Assembly: GCF_950023065.1 (NCBI RefSeq) | Contig: NC_088679.1 | Coordinates: 32,364,001 to 32,428,000, forward strand | DNA length: 64,000 nucleotides | Source: Planococcus citri | Lineage: Eukaryota > Arthropoda > Insecta > Hemiptera > Pseudococcidae | Direction: 5' to 3' | Shown here: in pieces, positions 62,800 through 64,000 of the stretch | How the letters are laid out: each line of letters starts with the position of its first letter | Numbering within the stretch: the first letter of the stretch is position 1 | The notes under the pieces: generated by a model | The model's database searches: none | What the model was told of the DNA's origin: nothing | The model's input: only the letters and a program-made list of their open reading frames with translations | Made by a program: the position numbers and the translations under genes

Positions 62800-63470
62800 G
62801 GCCAGTCAGACGGGTCAATGACCTTAAGAGGCCAGACAACCTTAGGAAACTAGATAGTTAGGTAAGTGACCTTGAGAGTCTAGACACATAGGTCAATGAC
62901 CCTATCAGAGCAGACATATGGGTCAATGACCTTAGAAGTCTAGCTATACACGGGTCAATGACCTTGACAAACCAGACACATGAGTCATCGACCTTAACAT
63001 ACCAGACATCCGGGTCAATGACCTTGACCGTCTAGCCATGTGGATCAATGACCTAAGGAGGCCAGACAAACGGGCAGGCTTTGGGCAGGCTTTGGGAAGG
63101 CAAACAGACGGGTCAGAGGCATGAAGGGTTAGCTAGCGGCCTTGGGAGGTCGATCAGAAAGAGCAATGAACTAAATGGCCATACCTTGGGAAGCCACGTT
63201 GACGGGTCAGTAAATATAAGAAAAATCACTTTTACGAAAAAACACTGCGTTTAATCGCGGACCAATGACTTTAAAGAGGCCTTCCAGACGACCTTGGGAA
63301 GCTACACAGGTAGGTCAGTGATTTGAAAGTCCGGACAGACGGGGGCAACGACCTAAAGAGGCCAGACAAGCTGACAGACGACCTTGAAAAGCTAGACAGG
63401 TAGGTCAGTGACCTTGAGAGTCTAGACAGATGGATCAATGACCTTAATAGACTAGATCCCATCTCCATAG
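62800..63470. repeat. GGTCAATGACCTTGAGAGTC minisatellite
   Basis: Around twenty diverged units of about 32 bases: GGTCAATGACCTT, GAGAGTCTAGACA or GAGGCCAGACA, then a short linker with ACGG. GGTCANTGACC is itself palindromic. The array is interrupted at about 63,200-63,255 by unrelated AT-rich sequence. Open frames in it are repeat-derived. Confidence 0.8.
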
Positions 63471-63559
63471 ATGATTCTACATAGTGAAACTGTCTCACAG
63501 AGGAGAAAAGCTGCAGTTTTGATACCATTTTGAAAGCATATTAGGTACGTAGTTTTGAA

Positions 63560-63920
63560 ACGATTTGAAACACTTCTCATATTGACATGGTATTAAGTAT
63601 TTTGAAACCGTCTTGAAACTGTTTTGAAATCATATTAAAGTCTTGTGCGATTCTGGAGCCTTCTGCAGATTTTTGATAGTTGAAATTTCTAGAAAATTTC
63701 AAATATTTAAGCAATGAAGTTGAAAAGCAAACATTTACTTCAGATGTAACCTAATTTCAACATACTGAGTTGATTTGAGGTGGTTTCAAGCCACTCTTGT
63801 CCAAATTAACTTCAGCTTTCTAATTTCATATGGTGAAATTTTGGGAAAATTTCAGCTTTTTCAGCTTTTAAAAAAGCACTGGTGGCTTCAGAAGACGTGC
63901 GTAAAATAGTTTAAAACTGT
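63560..63920. repeat. Fragment of the dispersed repeat family
   Basis: GATTCTGGAGCCTTCTGCAG (63,653) and AATTTCAACATACTGAGTTG (63,752) match blocks at 21.7-22.0 and 57.8 kb. Before it is a run of diverged GTTTTGAAACCATTTTGAAA units. The remaining bases to 64,000 show nothing recognisable. Confidence 0.5.
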
Positions 63921-64000
63921 TTCTAAGGATGCCTTCCTTCCTTGTGAGTATAAATTAAGACTACTCTAGCCCATTGTTATTGGTACCGATGATGAAGGAT

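Noticed and set aside
62537..62821. A 94-codon plus-strand open frame with one hydrophobic segment
   Set aside because: No known motif. Its start lies in a T-run and its end runs into the minisatellite, so coding is not supported.
63271..63528. A Ser/Leu-rich repetitive 85-codon open frame resembling a secreted repeat protein
   Set aside because: The repeat period matches the 32-base minisatellite, and the translation is a by-product of it.

Overview
The window is animal nuclear DNA, most likely from an insect. It is AT-rich, its genes are split by long introns with GT..AG ends, and it is full of transposon remains and simple repeats. The insect call rests on the main gene, whose esterase-like domain carries HGESYEW and GHGTG where other members have HGG and GESAG; I recall these as insect neuroligin features. 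Frequent TAGGTACCTA-type motifs and the long AT-rich introns would fit a hemipteran such as a mealybug, but I cannot fix the order.

One gene fills almost the whole window. A neuroligin is encoded on the minus strand from about 60,074 down to 376. I placed ten coding exons by protein similarity and then checked that every splice phase joins cleanly: 60074-59925, 41507-41310, 41231-40953, 33106-32836, 23730-23508, 12555-12404, 11872-11751, 5869-5739, 4745-4280 and 755-376. They join into 789 residues: most of the esterase-like adhesion domain, a glycosylated stalk, one membrane helix and a cytoplasmic tail of about 180 residues ending RIRV. The signal peptide and first part of the esterase-like domain must lie beyond the right edge, or in exons I could not see.

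The largest intron (41508-59924) holds a second gene in the opposite orientation: an intron-poor seven-transmembrane receptor of the Methuselah/adhesion (family B) type at about 53.1-54.5 kb. Its 5' end is unresolved: the frame lacks an in-frame ATG before the signal-like segment, so either an upstream exon or a one-base indel is involved.

The remaining introns are mobile and repetitive DNA. They contain a tRNA-derived SINE with a 10-bp target duplication (25952-26394), a broken Ty3/gypsy-like reverse transcriptase (about 24.9-25.5 kb, minus) and a decayed LINE reverse transcriptase (about 38.6-39.7 kb, plus). There are several inverted-repeat DNA elements: 6446-7410, 17925-21628 with another element nested at 18442-19533, 29701-30243, 51667-52181 and 57820-59165. 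A 1.2-kb satellite at 13.1-14.3 kb is built around TTCGCGAA. Other minisatellites and a dispersed family marked by TGGAGCCTCCA make up much of the rest. I see no CRISPR array, rRNA gene or bacterial-type gene. Nothing here amounts to a new biological system; the most notable items are the antisense nested receptor gene, the odd splice and C-terminal features of the neuroligin, and the nested transposon architecture.
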